Shown piece by piece: positions 43,598 through 52,168 of a DNA stretch of 64,000 nucleotides. This stretch comes from Streptomyces ochraceiscleroticus (GTDB lineage Bacteria; Actinomycetota; Actinomycetes; Streptomycetales; Streptomycetaceae). A program made the position numbers and the translations under genes. The stretch covers positions 186,001-250,000 of the forward strand of contig NZ_JOAX01000008.1 in the NCBI RefSeq assembly GCF_000720485.1, written 5' to 3'. How positions within the stretch are numbered: the first letter of the stretch is position 1; every line of letters begins with the position of its first letter. Below the pieces are notes generated by a model. It saw nothing but the letters and a program-made list of their open reading frames with translations, made no database searches and was not told the DNA's origin.

Positions 43598-44860
43598 ATG
43601 AGACACCCCGCCGATCGTTCCGCTCCCCACGAAACCAGCGCTATGCAGTCTTCCGCCACCGGTGACACTGCCTGGCAGCACTCGGCCACCCGTCGTGCCT
43701 GGAAGGCGGGGCTCGCGCTACATCTGCTGGTCGTTCCTTTCGGAGTTGTGGCCGGCGGGTTCGCCGTAGCCCGCCTGCCCATTCCAACGTGGTTGCGCTG
43801 CACCCTGGCCGTGCTGCTCGTCATCGCCGGAATCTACGGGGTCTGCCGCCAAGTCTCCCGAGTCAGGCAGATGTTCCGGCTGCGTCGCATTCTGCGCATC
43901 TATCCTTGGCAGGTCTATGAGAGCGGTCTTCCGCACTCGGCCGGTGTGCGCTCCGCCCATGGGAGCAGGGCCTGGTTCAAGGTTCCGAGTCCGGACAACC
44001 CGAATTCCTGGGAACAGTGCTATGTGTACCGAACTCGGCGCAGCCGTTGGTGGTTGGAGCGGATGCCCCCGCAGGCCGGTCGCGAGGCCAAGGCGGACAT
44101 CCGGACGCTGTGGGTCGTCGGCGATCCGCGCTTCCGTGCCGTCCTCGCGGTGCCGGGCAAGTGCGGGCCGCGCCGCATGTTGGAGCTCCCAGCAGGGGGC
44201 TCACGGGCCGAGCATCTTGCCAATGCCTCTCCCGAAGCACTGATCAGAGCCGTCAAGGCGGGTGTTCGCCTGCCGGAGCTCGCCATCCCGGCCATGGAAT
44301 CGGACCGTGGTCCGGTGGTGCCGGCTCCTGAGCCGCCATCGGGAGCGGCCTGGGCCTTTCCGGCCACGCGTTGGTCGATGCGGCTACGGCTGCTGCGCGG
44401 GGCGGCTGTGCTGGCGGCTGCGCCGGTTCCTTTTCTCTGGCTTTTCTCGCTCGGGCCTTGGCATGCGAGCAGCGCCAAGGGCCTTGTCTTTGTGTTGGCC
44501 GGCACCGTGATTCCGGCTTTTCGGCGTTTGCGGAGCAGCTTCATCCTGCGTCGGACATTGCGCAGCAGAGGTACCCCCTGGCGGACGCTGGATGTGGAGA
44601 TACGGCATCGGGGGCGTGCTCTCGTGTTGGTCACCGGTAATGAGGCTCTGCGTACGCAGCTTGCTCTTCGTCGGCTGCCGGCCGGGCGGGCGCAGGTCTG
44701 GTACGTGGGCGATATCTATGGTGCCGGCGTGGTTTCGCTGCGTGGTGACGGTGCCGTTATGCCCGTGCGGTGTACGGAGCACGGGCGTCCCGTTGCGAAA
44801 CCGAAGGCCGCGGCTAGCGAAGAGCGCCCCCGTGTCCGCCGGTGGGGGCCCGTCGGCTGA
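43598..44860 (+). CDS. Internally duplicated membrane protein of the T7 island
   Basis: 420 residues from ATG 43598. It contains two similar halves: each has two hydrophobic segments, a basic RRI/RRT-L-R-x-W motif (FRLRRILRIYPWQVYE; FILRRTLRSRGTPWRTLDVE), then a beta-rich domain with RTLWVVGD or QVWYVGD. Duplicated membrane-anchored domains of this type could form a channel-associated or docking component. No named family is recognised. It is the last gene of the low-GC segment. Confidence 0.72.
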   Translation: MRHPADRSAPHETSAMQSSATGDTAWQHSATRRAWKAGLALHLLVVPFGVVAGGFAVARLPIPTWLRCTLAVLLVIAGIYGVCRQVSRVRQMFRLRRILRIYPWQVYESGLPHSAGVRSAHGSRAWFKVPSPDNPNSWEQCYVYRTRRSRWWLERMPPQAGREAKADIRTLWVVGDPRFRAVLAVPGKCGPRRMLELPAGGSRAEHLANASPEALIRAVKAGVRLPELAIPAMESDRGPVVPAPEPPSGAAWAFPATRWSMRLRLLRGAAVLAAAPVPFLWLFSLGPWHASSAKGLVFVLAGTVIPAFRRLRSSFILRRTLRSRGTPWRTLDVEIRHRGRALVLVTGNEALRTQLALRRLPAGRAQVWYVGDIYGAGVVSLRGDGAVMPVRCTEHGRPVAKPKAAASEERPRVRRWGPVG

Positions 44861-44985
44861 GCGCATGGGGGACGGGGGCCGCGGTAGCCCGTACCGTGGC
44901 GCCTCGCCTTTCGGCACATCCCCACCCGATCTCCTGCACAAAGCCGCCTCCACAACTGCACGAAAAGTCTGGGGTGAGGGTGGCC

Positions 44986-45339
44986 TCAGAGGAGGAAGGG
45001 AGTGGTGAGGCCGAGGGCGATCATGCCGGTGCACAGGAGCCAGAAGCTGATGCGGGTGCGGCCGCGGCGGCTGAGTTCGGCGGAGACGGCGCAGAGGGCG
45101 ATCAGGGCCAGATACGCGGCGACCGTGCGGGCCGAGGTGTGGGCGTCGACGTGTTCTATGAGGGCGCCGATGCCACCGGCCAGGAAGAGCAGGGAGACGA
45201 CGAGCTGGGTGAGGCGGGCGTCGCGGGGGCTCGACGGGCGGTGGCGCCGGCGGCGCAGTACCGCGCGGCGCTCCCGCGGCGTGGCGGACTCCATGAGGAG
45301 TGCGATGCCCTGGTCATCCAGGTCGTTGTGGGGAGGCAT
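44986..45339 (-). CDS. Small membrane protein of unknown function
   Basis: 117 residues, with hydrophobic segments LTQLVVSLLFLAGGIGALI, TVAAYLALIALCAV and FWLLCTGMIALGL. A charged N-terminus (ERRAVLRRRRHRP) precedes them. Start ATG at 45339 is chosen over the long extended frame because of MPPHNDLDDQ; no clear Shine-Dalgarno was seen. Convergent with the T7-island membrane gene. Confidence 0.6.
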   Translation of the reverse strand: MPPHNDLDDQGIALLMESATPRERRAVLRRRRHRPSSPRDARLTQLVVSLLFLAGGIGALIEHVDAHTSARTVAAYLALIALCAVSAELSRRGRTRISFWLLCTGMIALGLTTPFLL

Positions 45340-45520
45340 GCGCGGGATCGTACCGAGGGTGGTGGCGATCTGGGATGGGGCGCGAAAGCGCTGGTGGAGG
45401 CCGGTGGAGGAGGTCGGGGCAGGGTGTGGGGGTGATGTGACGGGTGTGTGATCACTCGTCACCACGGAGAGGGAGAGGGAGTCCCCGTCGCGCCCGCCTC
45501 GACACCCCCTCAGCCCCGCC

Positions 45521-46414
45521 TCAGCCCCGTCCGATGTACGGCATCCCCGTAGCCATCACCGTGGCGAACTGGACGTTCGCCTCCAGGGGGAGGGCGGCCA
45601 TGTGGACGACCGTGCGGGCGACGTCCGCCGCGTCCATGACCGGCTCCACCGCCAGCTCGCCGTTGGCCTGGAGGATGCCGGTCTGCATGCGGCCCGTCAT
45701 TTCCGTCGCCGCGTTGCCGATGTCGAGCTGGCCGCAGGCGATGTTGTACGGACGGCCGTCCAGGGAGAGGGACTTGGTGAGGCCGGTCATGGCGTGCTTG
45801 GTCGCGGTGTACGCGATGGAGTGCGGGCGCGGTACGTGCGCGGAGATCGAGCCGTTGTTGATGATGCGGCCGCCCTGCGGTGACTGGTCCTTCATCGCCC
45901 GGAAGGCTGCCTGGGCGCAGAGGAACGCGCCGTTGAGGTTGACGTCCACGACCGATCGCCAGTCCTCGTAAGCGAGGCCCTCCAGCGGGCCCGGCGCGCC
46001 GAACGTACCGGCGTTGTTGAAGAGCAGGTCGACCCGGCCGAAGCGGTCGCGGGCGGCGGAGAAGAGCGCCGCGACGTCGGCGGGGTCGGTGACGTCGGTG
46101 GGGACGGCGAGGAGGCCGGAGCCGCCGCCGGCCAGCGCGCCGTCACCGACCAGTGCCCGGTTGCCCGCCAGCGCGCCGGCACCAGCCAGTGCGCCGTCAC
46201 CGACAAGCTCACGGTCACCGTCCCCGGCCAAGGCGCCGTCACCAGCCAGCCCCCCGCCCCCCGCCAGCCTCACCGTCTCCTCCAGGGCCTCCGCGCGCCG
46301 GCCCGCCAGCGCCACCGACCAGCCCGCGGCGGCCAGCTCCAGTGCGACCGCGCGGCCGATGCCGGAGCCCGCGCCGGTCACCACGGCCACCTTTGGATTC
46401 TCCGTGTCAGTCAT
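45521..46414 (-). CDS. SDR with glycine-rich repeat insertion
   Basis: 297 residues, about 45 longer than a normal SDR. It has [27 protein letters not shown], the catalytic Ser in [10 protein letters not shown] and [10 protein letters not shown]. Between the second helix (ALEETVRLA) and the strand [10 protein letters not shown] lies an insert of about 48 residues built of ALAGDG/ALVGDG-like units. The insert would sit on a surface loop near the cofactor adenine, so activity may survive. ATG at 46414. Confidence 0.87.
   Translation of the reverse strand: MTDTENPKVAVVTGAGSGIGRAVALELAAAGWSVALAGRRAEALEETVRLAGGGGLAGDGALAGDGDRELVGDGALAGAGALAGNRALVGDGALAGGGSGLLAVPTDVTDPADVAALFSAARDRFGRVDLLFNNAGTFGAPGPLEGLAYEDWRSVVDVNLNGAFLCAQAAFRAMKDQSPQGGRIINNGSISAHVPRPHSIAYTATKHAMTGLTKSLSLDGRPYNIACGQLDIGNAATEMTGRMQTGILQANGELAVEPVMDAADVARTVVHMAALPLEANVQFATVMATGMPYIGRG
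46117..46262 (-). repeat. Glycine-rich degenerate tandem repeat inside the SDR gene
   Basis: About eight in-frame, 15-18-base units of the form GCACTGGCCGGTGACGGC (read on the minus strand) encode A-L-A/V-G-D/N-G/R. The frame is preserved throughout. Slipped-strand expansion is likely. Confidence 0.8.
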
Positions 46415-46507
46415 GGCGGCAGCGTAGGCGGCGCGGCTGCGCGCTGCCGTCGCGGGGCCGGGAAGTTCCCGCGAGTGCCGCAGCCATCGACTTCTGTTCG
46501 TCCTCAA

Positions 46508-46540
46508 ACTCCCCCAGCTACCGCTGGGAGGTGCCCCCAG
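46508..46540. repeat. Palindromic intergenic Streptomyces-type repeat
   Basis: Within the 273-bp gap upstream of phoD, the stem CCCAGC-TACC-GCTGGG lies at 46513-46528, followed by GAGGTGCCCCCAG. This form is widespread between Streptomyces genes in my recollection. It may be a mobile or structural repeat. No PHO box was recognised in the rest of the gap. Confidence 0.55.
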
Positions 46541-46687
46541 ACGGGCTGGAATTGTCCGTTGCAGCCCCACTCCTCATCCCGCCGTCATCGTTGCGTCGTA
46601 CATCCGACAGCACTCCGCCGCCCCCGGCCTCTGCAATCGCTGCAGACAACCAGAACTCCCGGATCACAGCAGCCAGGGCAGGGGCAG

Positions 46688-48319
46688 ATGACTCAGCATT
46701 CCCAGCAGGATCAGCAGTTGCGGGCCGCCGCCGAGCACCTCGGGCGCCGCCGCTTCCTCACCGTCGCCGGGGCCGCCGCGACGCTCGCCTTCGCGACCAA
46801 TCTGCCGGGCACCGGCGCGGCCTACGCTGCCGAGGTGGACGCGAAGCAGCTCTCCGAGAACCCCTTCACGCTCGGTGTCGCCTCCGGTGACCCGCTGCCC
46901 GGCTCGGTCGTCCTGTGGACCCGGCTGGCGCCCCGCCCGTACGAGCCGGGGAATGGAATGCCCGAGGCGCGGGTCTCCGTCCGCTGGGAGATCGCGCATG
47001 ATGAGAAGTTCGCCCGTATTGCAGGACAGGGGAAGGCCGAGGCGCATCCGGAGTTCAATCACTCCATACACATCGAGGCGACCGGTCTCGGCCCGGACCG
47101 GGTGTACTACTACCGCTTCCGCGCCGGCGACTGGATCAGCCCGGTCGGCCGCACCCGCACCGCCCCCGCCCGCGGCGCGAGCCTCCAGAGCCTGCGCCTG
47201 GGGGCCGTCTCCTGCCAGGCGTACCACGACGGTTACTTCACCGCCCACCGGCACCTGGCGGAGGAGGACCTGGACGTCGTCTTCCACCTCGGGGACTACC
47301 TCTACGAGTACCCGGTGAATGCCGTCGGCGGCGCCCGTAATTACACGGACCGGACGCTGCCCGCGCTCTTCAACAAGGAGACGGTCACGCTGGAGGACTA
47401 CCGGCTGCGGTACGCGCTGTACAAGTCCGACCCGGACCTGCAGGCCGCACACGCGGCGCACCCCTTCGTCGTCACCTGGGACGACCACGAGGTGGAGAAC
47501 AACTACGCCTCCGCCATCAGCGAGGACAACCTGCCGCCGGCCGAGTTCCTGGCCCGCCGCGCCGCCGGCTACCGCGCGTACTGGGAGAACCAGCCGCTGC
47601 GCCGCCCGCAGCGGCCCAGCGGCTCCGACATGCAGCTCTACCGCCGGATGCAGTACGGCACGCTCGCCCAGTTCGACATCCTCGACACCCGCCAGTACCG
47701 CTCCGACCAGGCGTACGGCGACGGCTGGCACGCCCCCGGCCCCGAGTCCACGGACAAGAACCGCACCCTGACCGGCGCCACGCAGGAGCGCTGGCTGACC
47801 GACGGCTGGCGCGGCTCCACCGCGCTGTGGAACGTCGTGCCGCAGCAGGTCACCTTCTCCGAGCGGCGCTCCACCACCGCGGCGGACTACAAGGTCAGCA
47901 TGGACTCCTGGGACGGCTACAGCGCCTCCCGGGACCGCGTGCTGGCCGGCGCGGAGGCGGCGGGTGTGGACAACCTCGTGGTCCTCACGGGTGATGTGCA
48001 TGTGCACTACGCCTTCGACATCAAGAAGGATTTCGGGGACCCCGGGTCGCGCACGCAGGGCGTGGAGTTCGTGACGACCTCCATCGCGAGTGGCAAGGAC
48101 GGCGCGGACAAGCCGCCCAACTGGGACGCCTACATGACGGCCAACCCGCACATGAAGTTCTACAACGGCCGCCGCGGCTATGTGACGGTCGAGCTGGACC
48201 AGGAGAAGGTGCGCGCGGACTACCGGACCGTGTCCGCGGTGACCACGCAGGGCGCGCCGGTCGCCACCGCCGCGTCCTTCGTGTCCGAGGCGGGCGACCC
48301 GGGTCTGAAGCCCGCCTGA
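46688..48319 (+). CDS. phoD: PhoD-family alkaline phosphatase, Tat-exported
   Basis: 543 residues from ATG 46688. The twin-arginine signal GRRRFLTVAGAAATLAFA ends before AYAAEV. The metal-binding motifs follow in order: VVFHLGDYLYEY, FVVTWDDHEVENNYAS and NLVVLTGDVHVHYAF. It hydrolyses phosphodiesters or monoesters outside the cell for phosphate scavenging and uses calcium and iron in the known enzyme. Streptomyces phoD genes often respond to PhoP, but a PHO box is not clear here. Confidence 0.93.
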   Translation: MTQHSQQDQQLRAAAEHLGRRRFLTVAGAAATLAFATNLPGTGAAYAAEVDAKQLSENPFTLGVASGDPLPGSVVLWTRLAPRPYEPGNGMPEARVSVRWEIAHDEKFARIAGQGKAEAHPEFNHSIHIEATGLGPDRVYYYRFRAGDWISPVGRTRTAPARGASLQSLRLGAVSCQAYHDGYFTAHRHLAEEDLDVVFHLGDYLYEYPVNAVGGARNYTDRTLPALFNKETVTLEDYRLRYALYKSDPDLQAAHAAHPFVVTWDDHEVENNYASAISEDNLPPAEFLARRAAGYRAYWENQPLRRPQRPSGSDMQLYRRMQYGTLAQFDILDTRQYRSDQAYGDGWHAPGPESTDKNRTLTGATQERWLTDGWRGSTALWNVVPQQVTFSERRSTTAADYKVSMDSWDGYSASRDRVLAGAEAAGVDNLVVLTGDVHVHYAFDIKKDFGDPGSRTQGVEFVTTSIASGKDGADKPPNWDAYMTANPHMKFYNGRRGYVTVELDQEKVRADYRTVSAVTTQGAPVATAASFVSEAGDPGLKPA

Positions 48320-48405
48320 TCCAGCCGCCGGGGGGTAAAAAACAGGCCGGGGTCCGCCAGTACATGACACCATGGTGCGTACATCTACAAATCATGGAGA
48401 CACTC

Positions 48406-49743
48406 ATGTCGGACCCCGGCCCCGTCACGGCCGAGAGCCATCAGAGCAGCACCGGTCCCCGAATACCCGCCACGGCCGCAGGCCCCGCGCCGACTCCCGC
48501 GGCACGTCGCACGAGCCTCCTGGTCACCCTCATCCTGGGCGGCCTGACCGCTGTCCCGCCGCTCTCCATGGACATGTACCTCCCGGCCCTGCCGGCGGTC
48601 ACCCGGTCCCTGCACAGCCCCGCCGCCACCGTCCAGCTCACCCTCACCACCTGCCTCGCCGGCATGGCGCTCGGCCAGATGGTGGTCGGGCCGATGAGCG
48701 ACAAGTGGGGGCGCCGCCGCCCGCTCCTCATCGGCATGGTCGTCTACGTCCTGGCCACCGCCCTGTGCGCGCTCTCCACCAACGCCGAGTTCCTCATCGG
48801 CGCGCGGCTGATCCAGGGCCTGGCCGGCGCGGCCGGCATCGTCATCGCCCGGGCCGTGGTCCGCGACATGTACGACGGCGTGGCGATGGCCCGCTTCTTC
48901 TCCACCCTGATGCTGATCTCCGGCGTCGCGCCGGTCGTCGCCCCGCTGATCGGGGGGCAGATCCTGCGCATCACCGACTGGCGCGGCGTCTTCGTCGTGC
49001 TCACCGTGATCGGCGTGCTGCTCACCCTCGTCGTCTGGCGGAAGCTGCACGAGACGCTGCCGCCGGAGCGCCGGCACGCGGGCGGCCTCGGCGCCGCGCT
49101 GCAGACCATGCGCGGGCTGATCACCGACCGGGTCTTCGCCGGGTACCTGCTCGTCAGCGCCTTCGCCTTCGCGGCGCTCTTCGCGTACATCAGCGCCTCG
49201 CCGTTCGTGATCCAGGAGATCTACGGCGCCTCGGCGCAGACCTACAGCCTGCTCTTCGGCGTCAACTCCATCGGGCTGGTCCTGCTGGGCCAGATCAATG
49301 GAAAGGTGCTGGTCGGCCGGGTCTCGCTGGACAAGGTGCTGGGGGTCGGACTGGGCCTGATCACGGTCGCGGCCGCCGCGCTGCTGCTGATGTCCACCGG
49401 CGTCTTCGGGCACGTCGGGCTCGCGCCGATGGCCGCCGGGCTGTTCGTCCTGATGGCCTCGATGGGCCTGGTCATGCCGAGCACCAACACCCAGGCGCTG
49501 CTGCGCACCTCGCACGCGGCGGGCTCCGCCTCGGCGCTGCTGGGCACCTCCACGTTCCTGATGGGCGCCGTGGCCTCCCCGCTGGTGGGCATCGCGGGCG
49601 AGCGGACGGCCGTCCCGATGGCCGTCGTACAGGGTTCCTGTGCACTTCTGGCGCTCGCGTGCTTCCTGGGACTGTGCCGTCCGTGGCAGCGTAGGGAGGA
49701 GTCCACGGAGGACGGCACGACCGGCGAAGGGAACCGGCTCTGA
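48406..49743 (+). CDS. Bcr/CflA-family MFS drug efflux pump
   Basis: 445 residues with about 12 helices. The first loop motifs SMDMYLPALPAV and PMSDKWGRRRPLLIG are diagnostic of Bcr/CflA. ATG 48406 has GGAGAC six bases upstream; METLMSDP from 48394 is an alternative. A 10-bp palindrome CACCATGGTG at 48369 may be an operator. The stop is overlapped by the CTG start of the serine hydrolase. Confidence 0.9.
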   Translation: MSDPGPVTAESHQSSTGPRIPATAAGPAPTPAARRTSLLVTLILGGLTAVPPLSMDMYLPALPAVTRSLHSPAATVQLTLTTCLAGMALGQMVVGPMSDKWGRRRPLLIGMVVYVLATALCALSTNAEFLIGARLIQGLAGAAGIVIARAVVRDMYDGVAMARFFSTLMLISGVAPVVAPLIGGQILRITDWRGVFVVLTVIGVLLTLVVWRKLHETLPPERRHAGGLGAALQTMRGLITDRVFAGYLLVSAFAFAALFAYISASPFVIQEIYGASAQTYSLLFGVNSIGLVLLGQINGKVLVGRVSLDKVLGVGLGLITVAAAALLLMSTGVFGHVGLAPMAAGLFVLMASMGLVMPSTNTQALLRTSHAAGSASALLGTSTFLMGAVASPLVGIAGERTAVPMAVVQGSCALLALACFLGLCRPWQRREESTEDGTTGEGNRL

Positions 49744-50867
49744 ACGCACCCGCATCACTGCGCCACGGCACCCCCCTTCAGGCGGGGCTCGATCCGGCAT
49801 GGACCCAGCGGCTCGTCGCGGAGATCCGCGCGCTGCCCGAAGGTCCCGCGCCCTGCTGCGCGGGTGTCGTGGCGCTGGCGGGGCGCGGGCCCGTCGTCGC
49901 GGTCGAGGAGGCCGCGGGGTGGGCACTGCGGTACGGCTCGTACGACGTGGCCCGTGGGCGCGGGGTGCCGCTGGCCCGGGAGCGCTGGGAGCCGGTGCGG
50001 GCCGGCACGGTCTTCGACCTGGCGTCGCTGTCGAAGCTGTTCACGGCGATCGCGGTGCTGCAGCGGGTGGAGCGCGGGACGCTCGGGCTGGATGATCCGG
50101 TGGCCCGCCACCTGCCGGACTTCGCGCCCGCCGTAACGATTCGCCACCTGCTCACCCACACCTCGGGGCTGGCCGCCGAGCTGCCGTTGTACGACGGCGC
50201 TGCCGGCCCGGGAAGCGACCGGCTCGGGCCGCTGTGGACCGCGGCCGCGGCCGCCGTGCCGGGCCCCTTCTGCTACTCCGACCTCGGCTTCATCGCCCTC
50301 CAGCGGCTGCTGGAGACGGTCGGGGGTGAGCCGCTCGACGTCCTCGTCAGGGACGGCATCACCGGCCCGCTCGGCATGCTCTCCACCTCGTACGGACCGC
50401 TGGCCCCGGCCGGGGTGGCCGCCACCGAGGCCGAGGTACTGCTCAAGGCGCGGCGGCCGTCCTGTACGGGCGGTGTGGTGCGCGGCGAGGTGCACGACGA
50501 GAACGCCTACGCGCTGGGCGGAGTCGCCGGGCAGGCGGGGCTCTTCGCCACGGCACAGGACCTCGCGGTGCTGTGCCGGGCGCTGCTCACCGGCGGCGGG
50601 CCGGTGCTGCGCCCGGAGACCGTCGAGCTGATGCTCACCCCGCCCGGCCTGGGCTTCCGCGTCGCACAGCCCGGCTTCATGGGCGAGCTGGCCGGAAACG
50701 GCGCTGCCGGGCACACCGGCTTCACGGGGACGAGCCTGGTGCTCGACCCGGTGTCCGACACGTTTTTCGTGCTGCTCACGAACGCGGTGCACCCGCGCCG
50801 GGGCGGCGAGCCGGTGCCGCGGGCGCGGCTGGCGACGTATCTGGCGCGGGCGGCGTCCGCCGGCTGA
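49740..50867 (+). CDS. Serine hydrolase of the class C beta-lactamase/PBP family, probable CTG start
   Basis: 375 residues if it starts at CTG 49740, overlapping the upstream stop (CTGA) with GAAGGGAACC before it. The next usual start, GTG 49869, would cut off the conserved N-terminal region (GLDPAWTQRLVAEIR...). Catalytic motifs are SLSKLF (SxxK), YSDLGF (Y-x-N-like) and HTGFTGT (in place of KTG). No signal peptide is obvious. It may be an esterase or resistance factor paired with the pump. Confidence 0.85.
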   Translation: MNAPASLRHGTPLQAGLDPAWTQRLVAEIRALPEGPAPCCAGVVALAGRGPVVAVEEAAGWALRYGSYDVARGRGVPLARERWEPVRAGTVFDLASLSKLFTAIAVLQRVERGTLGLDDPVARHLPDFAPAVTIRHLLTHTSGLAAELPLYDGAAGPGSDRLGPLWTAAAAAVPGPFCYSDLGFIALQRLLETVGGEPLDVLVRDGITGPLGMLSTSYGPLAPAGVAATEAEVLLKARRPSCTGGVVRGEVHDENAYALGGVAGQAGLFATAQDLAVLCRALLTGGGPVLRPETVELMLTPPGLGFRVAQPGFMGELAGNGAAGHTGFTGTSLVLDPVSDTFFVLLTNAVHPRRGGEPVPRARLATYLARAASAG

Positions 50868-50889
50868 CCCTCAGTCCGCCGGCTGATCC

Positions 50890-51111
50890 TCAGGAGCCGC
50901 TGCTCCCCTTGTCGGTCCAGCGGGAGTCGTTCTCCCACTCCGAGTTCCTCTCACGCGCGGTCTCCATCGCGTGCGCGGCCTCCTCGCGGGTGCCGTACGG
51001 CCCCATGCGGTCGGCCGCCCGGCACTCCGGGCCCTCCTCGACCTTGGCGTGCTTGAGGCAGTAGTACCACTCGCCGGGCTTCCCTGCCGTACCCCGCTTG
51101 AACAGTGCCAT
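50890..51111 (-). CDS. Small conserved actinobacterial protein
   Basis: 73 residues: MALFKRGTAGKPGEWYYCLKH, then VEEGPECRAADRMGPYGTREEAAHAMETARERN. The cysteine/histidine pattern C-L-K-H...E-C and helix end suggest a metal or ribosome-associated fold, but no function is known to me. The family is common in Streptomyces. ATG at 51111; its 5' end faces map. Confidence 0.8.
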   Translation of the reverse strand: MALFKRGTAGKPGEWYYCLKHAKVEEGPECRAADRMGPYGTREEAAHAMETARERNSEWENDSRWTDKGSSGS

Positions 51112-51183
51112 CCCGGCCTCCTCCGCCTTGGGCGCCTTGCCTGACGCCATCCTGCCCGATGGCTCGCGGATACACTCGCTGGC

Positions 51184-52041
51184 ATGTCTGGCCAGTCTCT
51201 CCTTGTCCCGGGGACCATCTCCCCGCAGCGCCCCGTCCCCGCCTCCATCCCGCGCCCCGAGTACGTCGGCAAGGACGCGCCGACCCCGTATACGGGCCCC
51301 GAGGTGCAGGACGCCGACACGATCGAGCGGATGCGCATCGCGGGCCGGATCGCGGCCCAGGCGATGGAGGAGGCGGCCAAGCTCATCGAGCCGGGTGTGA
51401 CCACCGATGAGCTGGACCGGGTCGCGCACGAGTACATGTGCGACCACGGCGCCTACCCCTCCACGCTCGGCTACCGCGGCTTCCCCAAGTCCCTGTGCTC
51501 CTCGCTCAACGAGGTCATCTGCCACGGGATCCCGGACTCCACCGTCCTGCAGGACGGCGACATCGTGAACCTCGACGTCACCGCGTTCATCCACGGCGTG
51601 CACGGCGACAACAACGCCACCTACCTCTGCGGCAACGTCGACGAGGAGTCCAAGCTCCTGGTCGAGCGGACCCGCGAGTCGCTGAACCGCGCCATCAAGG
51701 CCGTGAAGCCGGGCCGGCAGATCAACATCATCGGCCGGGTCATCGAGTCCTACGCCAAGCGCTTCGGCTACGGCGTCGTCCGCGACTTCACCGGCCACGG
51801 CGTGAACACGTCCTTCCACTCCGGCCTGATCGTGCCGCACTACGACAGCCCGCACCACACGACCGAGATCAAGCCCGGCATGACCTTCACGATCGAGCCG
51901 ATGCTGACGCTGGGCACGTACGAGTACGACATGTGGGAGGACGGCTGGACGGTGGTGACGAAGGACCGCAAGCGCACCGCGCAGTTCGAGCACACCCTCG
52001 TCGTCACGGAGACCGGGGCGGAGATCCTCACGCTTCCCTGA
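51184..52041 (+). CDS. map: Methionine aminopeptidase, type I
   Basis: 285 residues, slightly longer than E. coli Map, as in actinobacterial MapB. Metal ligands are visible in [19 protein letters not shown] (two Asp), GHGVNTSFH (His), FTIEPMLT (Glu) and FEHTL (Glu), with the substrate His in ICHGIPD. The N-terminal extension (about 45 residues, [14 protein letters not shown]) is proline-rich. It removes the initiator methionine from new proteins. Confidence 0.95.
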   Translation: MSGQSLLVPGTISPQRPVPASIPRPEYVGKDAPTPYTGPEVQDADTIERMRIAGRIAAQAMEEAAKLIEPGVTTDELDRVAHEYMCDHGAYPSTLGYRGFPKSLCSSLNEVICHGIPDSTVLQDGDIVNLDVTAFIHGVHGDNNATYLCGNVDEESKLLVERTRESLNRAIKAVKPGRQINIIGRVIESYAKRFGYGVVRDFTGHGVNTSFHSGLIVPHYDSPHHTTEIKPGMTFTIEPMLTLGTYEYDMWEDGWTVVTKDRKRTAQFEHTLVVTETGAEILTLP

Positions 52042-52103
52042 GCGCTTCCCCGAGCGCATGCGCGGGTAGGCTTTTACCGACAGGCTGTCGGGAACTGATT
52101 GAC

Positions 52104-52117
52104 TTAGGTAAGCCTAA
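52104..52117. promoter_or_regulatory. DmdR/IdeR-type iron box upstream of heme oxygenase
   Basis: TTAGGTAAGCCTAA, a near-perfect 14-bp inverted repeat, lies 52 bp before the heme oxygenase start. It matches the left part of the actinobacterial iron-box consensus (TTAGGTTAGGCTAACCTAA). Iron-loaded DmdR1 probably represses the gene. Confidence 0.85.
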
Positions 52118-52168
52118 GTTGCCACAATCGGTTCCCGGCCGCTACCGCTCGGTCCCTGGAGGCCCGCC

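Noticed and set aside
46421..46687. Possible PHO boxes upstream of phoD
   Set aside because: GTTC-like words are present but no two direct repeats with the right spacing; only a dispersed palindromic repeat is clear.
48360..48386. Extended inverted repeat around CACCATGGTG before the efflux gene
   Set aside because: Only the inner 10 bases are symmetric; the outer GTAC words are at unequal distances, so it is too weak to call as an operator.
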